Notes: generated by a model from the sequence alone, not told the origin. A DNA stretch of 39,129 bases from Lachnospiraceae bacterium (GCA_028692055.1 JAQUYA010000021.1:1-39129); one strand, 5' to 3'; shown: positions 1 to 9,565, counted from the first letter of the stretch. Translations and numbers: made by a program.

Positions 1-1019
1 TAGCTTCGTGCAATATGAATCTGTTTATCCTCCATTGGCTGCCGCATGATTTCAATGGTTGCTCTTTTAAATTCCGGTAATTCGTCCAGAAACAGGACTC
101 CTCGATGTGCCAGACTCATAACACCCGGTCTGGGAATACGCCCTCCACCGGCTAATGCCTGTTCAGAGATGGTATGATGTGGATTCAAGAAAGGTCTTTT
201 GGTAAGTAACGCCTGCTCTTGGTTCAAAAGACCGGATACACTGTAAATTCTGGATACCTCCAGACTTTCTTCCATGGTTAAGGGCGGTAAAATACTCGGT
301 ATCCTTTTTGCTATCATTGTTTTGCCAGACCCTGGTGGACCCACCATAATCATATTATGAAATCCAGCTGCTGCTATTTCAACTGCCCTCCTCGTCATCT
401 TTTGTCCGTTTATTTCTGCAAAATCCAATGCCTTTTTCTCTTTTTGCTGTTCCAACAGCCTACGAATATCTATTTTCACCGGCTGCAGGACACTTTCTTT
501 CTGCTCCTCTGGCATAGACAAATATTCCAGTGTCTGCTGCAGATTTCGTACACCAATTACCTCTATTTCCTGAATGACTGCTCCCTCCCGAACATTCTCA
601 CACGGTACGATACAACGCTTCATTCCCTGCTTCTTTGCTTCCATAACAATCGGTAAAATCCCATAAATTGGCTTTATCTCACCTGCAAGCCCAAGCTCCC
701 CAATGACAACTGTCTTTTCTACGCATTCCTCTGGAATCATTCCCAGAGAAACCAAAATGCCAACCGCAATCGGTAAATCAAATGCACTACCCTCTTTTCT
801 AATATTTGCCGGTGATAAATTCACCGTAATCCGGACAGGCGGCAGCAAAATTCCAGTATTTTTCAAGGCCACCTTCACCCTTTCCCTTGCTTCTTTTACC
901 TCACTACTGAGAAATCCCACCATGTCAAATCCCGGAAGGGCCTGCGCTGTATCCACTTCAACAGCTGTAAGATAGCTGTCAATCCCATGGATTGCCCCTG
1001 AATAAATTGTACTAAACAT
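1..1019 (-). CDS. comM: YifB/ComM family magnesium-chelatase-like AAA ATPase, 3' end cut by the window
   Basis: The gene starts with ATG at 1019, preceded by AAAGGAG, and runs off the left edge after about 339 codons, so the C-terminal part is missing. The protein begins [12 protein letters not shown] and has the ComM N-terminal domain (Lon-S5-like fold, residues 1-170), then the Mg-chelatase AAA domain with Walker A GPPGSGKT at 227-234 and a Walker B region containing LFLDELPEF. Family knowledge: ComM is a hexameric helicase that aids branch migration during integration of transforming DNA; in Clostridia it is usually annotated only as YifB-like. It lies downstream of pilT on the same strand, about 150 bp away. 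Confidence 0.93.
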   Translation of the reverse strand, partial: MFSTIYSGAIHGIDSYLTAVEVDTAQALPGFDMVGFLSSEVKEARERVKVALKNTGILLPPVRITVNLSPANIRKEGSAFDLPIAVGILVSLGMIPEECVEKTVVIGELGLAGEIKPIYGILPIVMEAKKQGMKRCIVPCENVREGAVIQEIEVIGVRNLQQTLEYLSMPEEQKESVLQPVKIDIRRLLEQQKEKKALDFAEINGQKMTRRAVEIAAAGFHNMIMVGPPGSGKTMIAKRIPSILPPLTMEESLEVSRIYSVSGLLNQEQALLTKRPFLNPHHTISEQALAGGGRIPRPGVMSLAHRGVLFLDELPEFKRATIEIMRQPMEDKQIHIARS

Positions 1020-1142
1020 AAATACTCCTTTGTTTTTTATTTATAAATCAAATCATAAATAAGATTATGATTCAACTTACATTTTTTTCATTTTTTATTT
1101 TATAAACTGGAAAATCGGTTCGAACGAACCTTATCTGAATTT

Positions 1143-1164
1143 GCAGCCGGAAGAAACCGGCCGC
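1143..1164 (-). terminator. GC-rich hairpin after pilT
   Basis: An 8-bp stem (GCGGCCGG with CCGGCTGC, one G-U pair) with a 6-nt loop lies directly after the pilT stop codon. On the minus strand it is not followed by a T-run, so it is at best a weak or factor-assisted terminator, or a 3'-end stabilising hairpin between pilT and comM. The rest of 1020-1172 is AT-rich and shows nothing else convincing. Confidence 0.4.
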
Positions 1165-1172
1165 ATTTAATT

Positions 1173-2228
1173 TTATACTAATTTCATGTCCATTGCTTCT
1201 GAATCCTGGGCAAACTGAATTGCATTTTCTCTATCAATCTGTTGGGTCTGATATAATTGCTCGATTGCTTCATCCATGGTAATCATGCCAAGTTTTCGAT
1301 TGGTCTGCATTATTGTAACCAACTGATGTGATTTTCCTTCGCGAATCAAATTCCGCACCGCATGATTACTGTGCATTACTTCAAATGCTGCCACACGTCC
1401 CATCCCTCCAACACGAGGTATCAATTGCTGAGAAATAACCGCCTCTAATACATTGGCAAACTGTACTCTGATTTGTTGCTGCTGATGTGGGGGAAATACA
1501 TCAATGACGCGGTCTACGGTACTCGCCGCTCCAATCGTATGCAGACTGGACAGCACCAGATGTCCGGTTTCTGCAGCGGTAATTGCAACGCTCATTGTTT
1601 CATAATCTCTCATCTCGCCTACCAATATAACATCCGGATCCTCCCGCAGGGCAGCTCGCAGGGCATTTGCATAATTCATGGAATCCAGTCCTATTTCCCG
1701 CTGATTAACAATCGATAATTTATGCTGATGCAGATATTCAATCGGGTCTTCCAGCGTAATAATATGTGCCTCCCGTTTATTATTGATTCGATCGATAATA
1801 GCTGCCAGGGTCGTTGACTTACCACTTCCGGTCGGTCCGGTCACAAGCACAAGTCCCCTTTTCTTATAAGAAAGTTCCATGACTGATTCCGGCACTCCTA
1901 ATTCTTCTGCGGTAGGGATACTGGTTCCCACCAGGCGAAGTGCAATCGCTGCAGAACCTCTTTGACGATATACGTTCACACGGTATCTGCCCAGATTTGG
2001 AATAGAAAAAGACATATCATATTCACCCAGTTCATCAAACCATGCCATTTGTTTTTCATTCATGATTTTTTCTGCAATTTTTTGGGTATCCTCGGGAAGC
2101 AGTTTGGGAAAATTCATGGTAACTAAATTGCCATTCACTCGCATTTTAGGCGGTATACCGACTGTAATATGTACATCTGATGCGCCTGCTTCTTTTGCAT
2201 TCTTTAAAATTTCTTCAATCGTCTCCAT
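1173..2228 (-). CDS. pilT: PilT-type twitching motility ATPase
   Basis: 351 residues, full length for PilT. Visible motifs: Walker A GPTGSGKS at 131-138, the Asp box around DPIEY at 161-165, Walker B ILVGEMRD at 201-208, the His box ending in SSLHT at 227-231, and the C-terminal AVRNLIRE at 290-297. The last matches the AIRNLIRE motif that separates retraction ATPases (PilT) from extension ATPases (PilB). Role from family knowledge: cytoplasmic hexamer that powers type IV pilus disassembly. No pilin or PilB/PilC gene is in this window, so any pilus machine is encoded elsewhere. It follows the HD protein gene after 44 bp and is probably cotranscribed with it. Confidence 0.92.
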   Translation of the reverse strand: METIEEILKNAKEAGASDVHITVGIPPKMRVNGNLVTMNFPKLLPEDTQKIAEKIMNEKQMAWFDELGEYDMSFSIPNLGRYRVNVYRQRGSAAIALRLVGTSIPTAEELGVPESVMELSYKKRGLVLVTGPTGSGKSTTLAAIIDRINNKREAHIITLEDPIEYLHQHKLSIVNQREIGLDSMNYANALRAALREDPDVILVGEMRDYETMSVAITAAETGHLVLSSLHTIGAASTVDRVIDVFPPHQQQQIRVQFANVLEAVISQQLIPRVGGMGRVAAFEVMHSNHAVRNLIREGKSHQLVTIMQTNRKLGMITMDEAIEQLYQTQQIDRENAIQFAQDSEAMDMKLV

Positions 2229-2272
2229 TCTGTATACCTTTCTATATCCATTTGCAGGTTCATTTATATGCC

Positions 2273-3406
2273 CTATCGACCTGGAATATATTCTTCTTCT
2301 GCTTCCGGTACCTCTACATACTCGGGTTCTTCAAATTGAATACCCTGTCGTTTTAATAACTCTGTATCCATAATATAACGATTATCCATCGTCTTCATAA
2401 TATCCACAATTTCTATATCACCATAGGCTAATTCATTGCTCAAATCAAGTATTACATTGTCATTAAATCCTAACACCATTGGACGTAAAATATTAAATTC
2501 ATTTCCCGCCAGTACCAGTCCTTTTTCTCCGGTGTTCAATTCAATGCAGGTTCCCGGATTTAGAATATTAATGGACTGTATCAAGGCCTCTACCACTCTT
2601 TCATCAAATACTTCTGGATTTTCTAATAATAATTTAATCGCCTTTACTTCCGAAGAAGGTTCCCCGGTCAAGCGCATTGCGGTCATCATATCAAAGGTTT
2701 CTGCAACTGCTAATACCTTTGCACTCGTTGTTATTTTATTCTCCTGTGTCTTGCCTTTATGAAAATTTGATAATACTTTATGACCCTGCATACAGCATCT
2801 CTTTATTCCATTGTTAGAAGAAAATACATAATCAATCAATTCAATTCCCTTAACAAAACTCAAATCTTCAAAATCTTTTATAGAAGGGTCCACATGTGTC
2901 AGCATCAGTTTCCCTACGTCATGAACAAGCGCTGCCAGTACTGCATCTAACTGTTCCTCTAATTTTACATTCATCACATGTGTTATCATCGCACATAAAA
3001 TCGCTACATTCAGATTATGTTTATATACATAATCCTCCTTACTTCTTAAATTTTGAATAAAATTAATCTTTCTCGATAAATTACCATAATTACGAATTAC
3101 ATTTGCAGCAATCACCTGTATCTTTGGTGCTTTTTTGGTCTGCATCATCTTCATCAGTTCTTCCTGCAAGGAGAACACGGTCATTGTCTGAAAACGCTCA
3201 AATGCAATGTCATCGGCTGTCATCGGTGGAACTGGTTCTGCCGGTTCCAGCACAAAGATTCCGAGCAGCCCAAAGTTCTTAATACTCATAATGCTCTGCA
3301 TGCTCAATTTTGAGTTTCTTTCATATAGCAGTACACCATTCTTATTATAGATCGGTCTTGCAAGACGCATTCCATCTTTCAAATCACTTATTTTTACAAA
3401 AAGCAT
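2273..3406 (-). CDS. HD-GYP-like domain protein with degenerate active site
   Basis: 377 residues. The first ~60 residues resemble the DUF3391-like N-terminus found in front of many HD-GYP domains (DLKDGMRLARPIYNKNG). The HD domain core is visible: H130 and HD at 162-163 in LVHDVGKLML. The downstream signature is lost: the region that should read HHE..DG.GYP instead reads MQGHKVLSNFHKGKT (206-220), and the later VAD motif is VAETFD (234-239). Catalytic c-di-GMP phosphodiesterase activity is therefore doubtful; a binding or scaffold role is possible. The tail is acidic (EEPEYVEVPEAEEEY). It sits between sigK (25 bp upstream) and pilT. Confidence 0.8.
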   Translation of the reverse strand: MLFVKISDLKDGMRLARPIYNKNGVLLYERNSKLSMQSIMSIKNFGLLGIFVLEPAEPVPPMTADDIAFERFQTMTVFSLQEELMKMMQTKKAPKIQVIAANVIRNYGNLSRKINFIQNLRSKEDYVYKHNLNVAILCAMITHVMNVKLEEQLDAVLAALVHDVGKLMLTHVDPSIKDFEDLSFVKGIELIDYVFSSNNGIKRCCMQGHKVLSNFHKGKTQENKITTSAKVLAVAETFDMMTAMRLTGEPSSEVKAIKLLLENPEVFDERVVEALIQSINILNPGTCIELNTGEKGLVLAGNEFNILRPMVLGFNDNVILDLSNELAYGDIEIVDIMKTMDNRYIMDTELLKRQGIQFEEPEYVEVPEAEEEYIPGR

Positions 3407-3431
3407 TGTAAATCCCCCTTACCGGTTTTCT

Positions 3432-4070
3432 CTAAGTCTGTTCCGAAAAGCCCATTCGTAACTTCTCCAGAGCTCTCTTTTCAATTCTGGATACATAGCT
3501 TCTGGAAATACCATACTGTTTTCCAATTTCTCTCTGCGTTATTTCTTCCCCGTCTATTAATCCGTATCGCCTTGCTATGATTTCTTTTTCCCGTACTGTC
3601 AGCACACGGTTCATAACCGAAACCAGTTTCCCCAGATTCTTTTGTGTTTCCATTCGTTCTACAATATCTATCTGTTCCTGCTCGATAATATCCAGCAAAT
3701 TAATCTCATTGCCTTCCTTATCCGTTCCGATTGGTTCATACAAGGATACTTCCTTCGATGTCTTCCGTTTTGTCCGTAGACGCATCAACAGCTCATTTTC
3801 AATACAGCGGGACGCGTAAGTAACCAGTCTGCCCTTTGTAACATCGAATGTATTTACTGCTTTTATCAGCCCTATTGTTCCAATTGAAATCAAATCTTCC
3901 ATGTCCTCATCCGTATTGACATATTTCTTGGCTATATGTGCAACCAATCGTAAGTTTCTTTCAATCAAAATCTGTTTGGCTTCCCTAACTTTATCACTGT
4001 CTTCTTCTTGCAACATTGCAATATAGCAAGTTTCTTCCTCTGAGGATAAAGGTTTCTGAAACGTTTTCAA
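3432..4070 (-). CDS. sigK: RNA polymerase sigma factor SigK, mother-cell late sporulation
   Basis: 212 residues with sigma-70 region 2 (about 38-105, including NLRLVAHIAKKY and DLISIGTIGLIK) and region 4 with a helix-turn-helix (178-205, TQREIGKQYGISRSYVSRIE). The phrases EPIGTDKEGNEI and SRSYVSRIEKRAL match SigK rather than SigE, SigF or SigG. The start is TTG at 4070 with GGGGG six bases upstream. A TGA stop lies in frame seven codons upstream, so there is no room for the 20-residue pro-sequence of Bacillus pro-SigK. The gene is uninterrupted, so there is no skin element. Role: directs late mother-cell transcription for spore coat and mother-cell lysis. Confidence 0.93.
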   Translation of the reverse strand: MKTFQKPLSSEEETCYIAMLQEEDSDKVREAKQILIERNLRLVAHIAKKYVNTDEDMEDLISIGTIGLIKAVNTFDVTKGRLVTYASRCIENELLMRLRTKRKTSKEVSLYEPIGTDKEGNEINLLDIIEQEQIDIVERMETQKNLGKLVSVMNRVLTVREKEIIARRYGLIDGEEITQREIGKQYGISRSYVSRIEKRALEKLRMGFSEQT

Positions 4071-4097
4071 AAGAAGCCCCCAAAGTCAATTTGTTAT

Positions 4098-4173
4098 ATT
4101 CTATGTTGGAAACTGGATTCTAGTGCCTTTCCAAGTCTCCTATTATTATATAAATAATGTTCTTAAATAGCAA
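4098..4173 (-). promoter_or_regulatory. sigK control region: sigma-A-like promoter, inverted repeat, possible SigK/SigE-type -10
   Basis: On the minus strand a sigma-A-like promoter reads TTGCTA (4168-4173), 17-bp spacer, TATAAT (4145-4150). Downstream, 4106-4134 forms an inverted repeat (TTGGAAA with TTTCCAA, 15-nt loop). Next to it, CATAGAAT (4098-4105) fits the CATAnnnT -10 of SigK/SigE promoters, with an AC dinucleotide 17 bases upstream. The second promoter is speculative because that consensus is loose. Confidence 0.5.
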
Positions 4174-4196
4174 GAATTAAAACCATATATAACTAC

Positions 4197-5369
4197 TTAA
4201 TCAAAAAGAAATTCTGCCATTACCGTATTGCTGATATCAATGCCTCTTTCTGTCAATCGTACATAGCCAGATTCTGACTGTACTAATAATTTTTCCTTTG
4301 TTAATTTCTGCAGGATTTCACCATATACTGCCTCTATCTGCATTCCAAATAATTCTGTAAAGGTTCTTTTTGACACCCCTTTCGTTAGCCTGAGCCCCAG
4401 AAACATAAATTCTTCCATCTGTTCCTCTTTGCTTAGCACTTCTATCTCTGTTCTGGTATCCTGCATTTTCAGATAAGACCGTAAAGCTGTTTCATTTTTC
4501 CAGCGGCAGTTTTCTATTAGGGAGGACGATCCAAGTCCCAGTCCCAGATAGTTATGGCGTTGCCAATAGCCTGTATTATGCCGGCATTCAAACCCAGGTT
4601 TTGCATAATTGGATATTTCATAGCGTACATATCCCGCCTGCTCCAACAGCTTCTTTGTCAATCTGTACATCTCTCGTTCGGTATTCTCCTCCGGCAGCCT
4701 GACCAGTGCAGACAAAGCGTTCCCTTCCTCTACACCCTTCCCATATATTTCCCAGAAGGGAGTTCCTTCCTCTATAATCAGGCTATAGGCAGAGATGTGT
4801 TCCGGTTGTAATTGTAATATCTTGTGTATCGTATCCTGATAAGAGCGCAGAGTTTGTCCCGGCAATGCCGACATCAAATCCACATTGATATTAGAAAAGC
4901 CGACCTTGCGAGCCTGCTCATAGACCTTTTGAAATTCAAGGTAGGTATGAATACGTCCGATTGCCTTTAGTTCTACATCATTTGCAGATTGTAGTCCAAT
5001 ACTCAGACGATTGATTCCAAGCTGCCTATAACCCATGAGTTTATCCTCATCGGCAGTTCCCGGATTCACTTCGATGCTTATCTCTGCTTCAGGCAAAATC
5101 CGAAAGCTTTCCCGTAATGCTTTCAGAATTGCCGCCATTAAATGCAGACTTAAAATAGAGGGGGTTCCTCCGCCAAAAAAAATCGTATCCACATAGAAAT
5201 TTTTGTAATTATCAGCCTTTTGCGTAATTTCCTGTATTAATGCTTTCACATACTGCTCTTTTATCTCCTCCGACCCAGGTGCCGAAAGGAAATCACAATA
5301 GTGGCATTTTTTTACACAAAAGGGAATATGAAGATATAAACTTAAGGATTGTAAGGGCTTATTTATCAT
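4197..5369 (-). CDS. hemW: HemW-type radical SAM protein (heme chaperone)
   Basis: 390 residues. The radical SAM cluster motif is C18-x3-C22-x2-C25 (CVKKCHYC), preceded by LYLHIPF, and GGGTPS follows at 67-72 for SAM binding. The C-terminal HemN-like domain ends with a winged-helix-type segment ([14 protein letters not shown]). HemN proper carries extra N-terminal residues for coproporphyrinogen oxidation; the short start and the lepA neighbourhood favour HemW, a heme chaperone for respiratory enzymes. Its ATG overlaps the lepA stop by 11 bases (ATGATAAATAA), so translation is probably coupled. Confidence 0.92.
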   Translation of the reverse strand: MINKPLQSLSLYLHIPFCVKKCHYCDFLSAPGSEEIKEQYVKALIQEITQKADNYKNFYVDTIFFGGGTPSILSLHLMAAILKALRESFRILPEAEISIEVNPGTADEDKLMGYRQLGINRLSIGLQSANDVELKAIGRIHTYLEFQKVYEQARKVGFSNINVDLMSALPGQTLRSYQDTIHKILQLQPEHISAYSLIIEEGTPFWEIYGKGVEEGNALSALVRLPEENTEREMYRLTKKLLEQAGYVRYEISNYAKPGFECRHNTGYWQRHNYLGLGLGSSSLIENCRWKNETALRSYLKMQDTRTEIEVLSKEEQMEEFMFLGLRLTKGVSKRTFTELFGMQIEAVYGEILQKLTKEKLLVQSESGYVRLTERGIDISNTVMAEFLFD

Positions 5370-7173
5370 CTAATTTTAACACACTCATAAATGCTTTTTG
5401 TGGAATCTCAACGTTGCCCACCTGTCGCATACGTTTCTTACCTTCTTTTTGTTTCTCCAGTAATTTTTTCTTACGGGTAATATCACCACCATAACATTTT
5501 GCCAAAACATCTTTTCGCATAGCTTTTACTGTTTCACGGGCAATAATCTTACTTCCAATAGCCGCCTGAATCGGTATTTCAAATAATTGTCTCGGTATCT
5601 CGTCCTTTAATTTTTCACACATCTTCTTGCCGCGCTCATACGATGTATCCTTGTGTACAATAAAAGAAAGTGCATCAACTTCCTCTTTATTAATGAGAAT
5701 ATCAAGTTTTACAAGTTCGGACTGTTCATACCCTTTCATCTCATAATCAAAAGAAGCATATCCCCTGGAACGTGATTTCAAGGCATCGAAAAAATCATAA
5801 ATAATCTCATTTAATGGTAATTCATAACGAAGTACCGCCCTCGTCTGCTCCATATATTCCATGCCAAGGTAAACGCCACGCCTCTCCTGACACAGCTCCA
5901 TAATAGTACCAACAAACTCCGTCGTTACCATAATTTCCGCAGACACAATCGGTTCTTCCATATAATCAATTTCCGCAGGATCCGGTAAATTAGACGGATT
6001 CGTCAATTCAATCATCTCACCATTGGTTTTGTATACTTTATAAATAACACCCGGAGCAGTCGTAACCAAATCCAGATTATATTCTCTTTCCAGTCTTTCC
6101 TGTATGATTTCCAGATGTAGCAGACCTAAAAATCCACAACGGAATCCAAATCCCAGTGCAATCGAAGTTTCTGGTTCATAATTTAAGGAGGCATCATTTA
6201 ATTGTAGTTTCTCCAATGCATCACGCAGATCCGGATATTTCGCTCCATCTGCCGGATATAATCCACAGTAAACCATGGAATTCACCTTTTTATATCCTGG
6301 TAGTGGTTCCTTACAAGGGTTCTCGGCATCGGTGACCGTATCACCTACGGCAGTATCCTTTACATTTTTAATTGATGCTGTGATATAGCCTACCATTCCG
6401 GCACTCAGTTCGTCCGTTGGTAAATACTGACCAGCTCCAAAATAACCCACCTCTACAACATCTGCCTCTGCCCCAGTTGCCATCATATGGATTTTCGTGC
6501 CCTTTTTAACCGTTCCTTCCATGATTCTGCAGAAAATAATAACACCCTTATAAGAATCATAAATAGAGTCAAAAATAAGTGCCTGCAACGGATTTTCTGC
6601 ATTTCCACCCGGTGCCGGTATTTTCTTCACGATTTGTTCCAGTACTTCTTCAATACCGATTCCGTTCTTTGCAGAAATAAGTGGTGCATCTTTCGCTTCG
6701 ATACCGATTACATCTTCGATTTCTTCGATTACACGCTCTGGTTCCGCACTCGGCAAATCAATCTTATTTATTACCGGGAATACATCCAGATTATGGTCTA
6801 GTGCCAAATATACATTGGCAAGTGTCTGTGCCTCGATTCCCTGTGCAGCATCCACAATCAAAATAGCTCCATCACAAGCGGCAAGACTACGGCTGACTTC
6901 ATAGTTAAAATCCACATGTCCTGGTGTATCAATTAAATTAAAGATGTATTCTTCTCCATCTTTTGCCTTATAAACCGTACGTACCGTTTGTGCCTTAATC
7001 GTAATACCACGTTCTCTTTCCAGGTCCATATTATCAAGTATCTGTGCCTGCATTTCTCTGCTGGTTAATAAGCCTGTTTTTTCTATAATTCTATCTGCTA
7101 AGGTTGATTTACCATGATCGATATGTGCAACAATGCAGAAATTTCTGATTTTACTTTGATCTACGTGAGCCAT
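5359..7173 (-). CDS. lepA: Translation elongation factor 4 (LepA)
   Basis: 604 residues from ATG at 7173, chosen because GGAGG lies five bases upstream; the longer reading to 7218 has no ribosome site. It begins [12 protein letters not shown], with G1 AHIDHGKST (17-25), then DTPGH and NKIDLP of the GTPase, domain II, EF-G-like domains III and V, and the LepA-specific C-terminal domain ending in basic residues and VLKLDDK. Role: ribosome-binding GTPase that back-translocates or remodels stalled ribosomes and assists initiation or biogenesis. It sits in the conserved gpr-spoIIP-lepA-hemW order. Confidence 0.97.
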   Translation of the reverse strand: MAHVDQSKIRNFCIVAHIDHGKSTLADRIIEKTGLLTSREMQAQILDNMDLERERGITIKAQTVRTVYKAKDGEEYIFNLIDTPGHVDFNYEVSRSLAACDGAILIVDAAQGIEAQTLANVYLALDHNLDVFPVINKIDLPSAEPERVIEEIEDVIGIEAKDAPLISAKNGIGIEEVLEQIVKKIPAPGGNAENPLQALIFDSIYDSYKGVIIFCRIMEGTVKKGTKIHMMATGAEADVVEVGYFGAGQYLPTDELSAGMVGYITASIKNVKDTAVGDTVTDAENPCKEPLPGYKKVNSMVYCGLYPADGAKYPDLRDALEKLQLNDASLNYEPETSIALGFGFRCGFLGLLHLEIIQERLEREYNLDLVTTAPGVIYKVYKTNGEMIELTNPSNLPDPAEIDYMEEPIVSAEIMVTTEFVGTIMELCQERRGVYLGMEYMEQTRAVLRYELPLNEIIYDFFDALKSRSRGYASFDYEMKGYEQSELVKLDILINKEEVDALSFIVHKDTSYERGKKMCEKLKDEIPRQLFEIPIQAAIGSKIIARETVKAMRKDVLAKCYGGDITRKKKLLEKQKEGKKRMRQVGNVEIPQKAFMSVLKLDDK

Positions 7174-7294
7174 TCTTTTCCTCCAACGCTCTGATTTCCA
7201 ACTTTTATAAGAAACCATGCTGTCAGAAATTATAGCATATTTTCAACCACATTGTCTAGTAATGAAACACTTAAAATCCTTGTTTTCCGATGCT

Positions 7295-8551
7295 TTATAT
7301 ATCCGGTACCTCTCCAGCGAGTACCATATGTAAGGCATGTGCAATTGGATTGCAGGCATTCATTGCCTCCGCTACAGTATTGGTCTGTGAACCCAGCTCA
7401 ATCAACAGTGTTTTTGCCCGATAATGCATATTATAGCGGTATCCCTTCAAATATATTTTTCTGGTGATACCTGGATAATATTCGTTGCAGGCTAATTGCA
7501 TCTGAAACGCAAACGCCAGATTCTCATTGATATATGGATTGTATAGATAATCAATATCTCCAGTTTCCCTTGTTCTGCTCAGGCCATTGAAAAACATAAA
7601 TCTGGCAGTTGGTACACCATTCAAATCATACACCAGTTTCGTTCCCTCCTGCGTCTGATCCCGATGCAGGTCAATCACTACCTCCACACTCGGATTTTCA
7701 GCCAGGAGATGCTCTATATTCGGTGCTGCTACATTATATGCCTGTGCACGGACACTATCATAGACCCCTTTGTCATGCAGCACCTGATATCCGTATTCTT
7801 CCTGTAATATCTGAGCCAGCTTATCTCCGACACCTACCACTGTCGTATCATAATTTCCGGGTATGGAATCTACAAAACCTTCGGAAGCATGCGTATGATA
7901 AATCAATATCTGCGGCGCATCGGCGGTCGCTTTGAGTGTCATATCTTTATTTAAAAGTGTATCTATCTGCAGCTGACTTTCATCAATCATGGTCGTTGAA
8001 TCAATTATGTAAAATTGACTCACTAACGCCTGATAATCCTCTAATTCCACCCTTGAAAATTCGGTTGTCTTTACAAGTGCCTTTTCAAATTTTCCGGTAC
8101 TATTAATAGCCGTTTCATTTTCATGTTTCATTGCTTCTTTTAAATCATCTGTATTTTCTTCAGAAGCTTCCTGACTGCCTTCTATCTCCTTTTTTTCATC
8201 TGTACTTTCATTTGTCACTTTATCTAAATCGTCCATATTTATATTTGCATCCTCCCTTTCCTCATCAGTTCCTTCTAGTTCCAGAAGCTTTGCGTAGGTG
8301 CTTTCATCCTCAACCACAGCCGTATACAGGATTTTCTTTTCCAAGTATGCACTCAATGGATAAACCCTTTTCCAGTTTTTTTGCACCAGCTCAGCGATGC
8401 TGAATTGTGTTCCTTCATCCATGGCAGCTAACATGGGAATATACATACTTGTTATTAAGTGGGAAAATGAACTATGCACGGAAAAGTAAAGTACCAGCAG
8501 AAAAACACCTGTAAATACCTGTACTTTTCCTTTTTTTTGCCTGCTGTGCAA
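7295..8551 (-). CDS. spoIIP: Stage II sporulation protein P
   Basis: 418 residues, starting at TTG 8551 with AGGAGG seven bases upstream. An N-terminal membrane segment lies at about 11-30. A low-complexity acidic linker (about 92-150, rich in E, D, N, T) joins it to the catalytic part. The amidase/endopeptidase core has ILIYHTHASEGF at 215-226 (zinc-binding H219 and nearby E224), VVIDLHRDQ, and a late LLIELGSQTN. Family knowledge: SpoIIP with SpoIID and SpoIIM degrades septal peptidoglycan during engulfment. The start lies 12 bp after the gpr stop, so the two are likely cotranscribed. Confidence 0.95.
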   Translation of the reverse strand: MHSRQKKGKVQVFTGVFLLVLYFSVHSSFSHLITSMYIPMLAAMDEGTQFSIAELVQKNWKRVYPLSAYLEKKILYTAVVEDESTYAKLLELEGTDEEREDANINMDDLDKVTNESTDEKKEIEGSQEASEENTDDLKEAMKHENETAINSTGKFEKALVKTTEFSRVELEDYQALVSQFYIIDSTTMIDESQLQIDTLLNKDMTLKATADAPQILIYHTHASEGFVDSIPGNYDTTVVGVGDKLAQILQEEYGYQVLHDKGVYDSVRAQAYNVAAPNIEHLLAENPSVEVVIDLHRDQTQEGTKLVYDLNGVPTARFMFFNGLSRTRETGDIDYLYNPYINENLAFAFQMQLACNEYYPGITRKIYLKGYRYNMHYRAKTLLIELGSQTNTVAEAMNACNPIAHALHMVLAGEVPDI

Positions 8552-8563
8552 CGCATTGCCTCC

Positions 8564-9475
8564 TTATTCCAGTTTATCAAAAGCAATATTAAGTGCTTCT
8601 GATATCATATAACTCAATCGTTTAATCGTTTCATCAATATCCTTACTGGTCACATACATATTATTTAATTCACTCATTATCTTTGGATAATCCTCCATAT
8701 CCACCTTTTGATGCCTTAATTGTTCGATGGTTTTTTCCATGGCATCATTTACGATGGTTGCCGCATCGACTACCGTAGGTACCCCAATCGCAATCACCGG
8801 AATACCCAGACTTTCTTCATTTAAGGCATTCCTATGATTACCAACTCCGGATCCCGGATGAATACCGGTATTGGAAATCTGTATGGTCCGATTCAGCCTT
8901 TTGGTACTTCTGGCTGCCAGAGCATCTATGACCACTACAATCGTTGGTTTGGTTTCTTTGATTACACCGCTGATTATTTCAGCACTTTCCATTCCTGTTT
9001 TTGCCATTACACCAGGAACAATACTACTTATCATATGCACATTTTTTCGATTATATGCCGCTTTCCCATATTCTCTTACCACATGTCTGGTAATGTAGAG
9101 ATTATCCACCACGTGAGGGCCCAGCGCATCCGCTGTTACATCCTGATTTCCCAAACCAACTACCAGAATTGCCTGCTCCTCCTCCATGTTGGGAATTACA
9201 TCTGCCAGTTGTTCTGCAATTTCCTCCGAAATTTCCCTATGATAATCCTCATCTTCCTCCAGCATACCGGGTGCTTCTAAGGTTATATAGGTTCCGATTG
9301 GCTTTCCCATTGATTTTGCCCCATTCTTCGTTTCAATAACAACTTTTGTAATACGGACATCAATCTCTTCCTTATAGGTCTCTTCAATGGAAACTCCTCT
9401 GATTTCCTCTGCCTTATCGGCTATTTTTTCTCTTGCTTCTAACGCTAGGTCAGTTCGAACTTGAAAATGGCTCAT
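8564..9475 (-). CDS. gpr: GPR spore protease (germination protease)
   Basis: 303 residues, beginning MSHFQVRTDLALEAREK. The RTDLA segment is the hallmark near the pro-sequence cleavage site of GPR (peptidase family A25). Other family blocks are visible: VVGLGNQDVTADALGPHVVDN, SSIVPGVMAKTGMESAEI, and VVIDALAARSTKRLNRTIQISNTGIHPGSGVGNHR (quoted in pieces: the DALAARS and NTGIHPGSGVGNHR parts are most conserved). It is made as a zymogen in the forespore and cleaves small acid-soluble spore proteins at germination. A possible forespore-type promoter lies upstream at 9528-9556. Confidence 0.95.
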   Translation of the reverse strand: MSHFQVRTDLALEAREKIADKAEEIRGVSIEETYKEEIDVRITKVVIETKNGAKSMGKPIGTYITLEAPGMLEEDEDYHREISEEIAEQLADVIPNMEEEQAILVVGLGNQDVTADALGPHVVDNLYITRHVVREYGKAAYNRKNVHMISSIVPGVMAKTGMESAEIISGVIKETKPTIVVVIDALAARSTKRLNRTIQISNTGIHPGSGVGNHRNALNEESLGIPVIAIGVPTVVDAATIVNDAMEKTIEQLRHQKVDMEDYPKIMSELNNMYVTSKDIDETIKRLSYMISEALNIAFDKLE

Positions 9476-9527
9476 TTTTTAACTCCTTTTTCTGATTTAC
9501 TAGTGTTATTTTTTACAAAAACCTCTG

Positions 9528-9556
9528 AATTATGTATTGACAGATACAATATATTC
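9528..9556 (-). promoter_or_regulatory. Possible sigma-G/F-type promoter of gpr
   Basis: On the minus strand GAATA (9552-9556) is followed after 17 bases by CATAATT (9528-9534). This resembles the forespore sigma-G pattern (GnATR, about 18 bp, CATnnTA). It lies about 50 bases before the gpr start and overlaps the rpsT promoter on the other strand. The consensus is loose, so confidence is modest. Confidence 0.4.
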
Positions 9557-9565
9557 CATTAGAAT
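9537..9565 (+). promoter_or_regulatory. Sigma-A promoter of rpsT
   Basis: TTGACA (9537-9542), 17-bp spacer, TAGAAT (9560-9565). The -35 is perfect and the -10 has one mismatch. Transcription would give a leader of roughly 95 nt before the TTG start of rpsT, long enough for autogenous control by S20, although no specific structure is proven. Confidence 0.75.

Noticed and set aside
357..656. 99-codon plus-strand frame over comM
   Set aside because: Antisense to the comM coding sequence, which has clear domain motifs.
3432..4070. Possible skin-type interruption of sigK
   Set aside because: Regions 2 to 4 read through without a break, so the gene is intact.
4197..5369. HemN (oxygen-independent coproporphyrinogen oxidase) instead of HemW
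   Set aside because: The protein lacks the longer N-terminus of HemN and sits after lepA, as HemW does.
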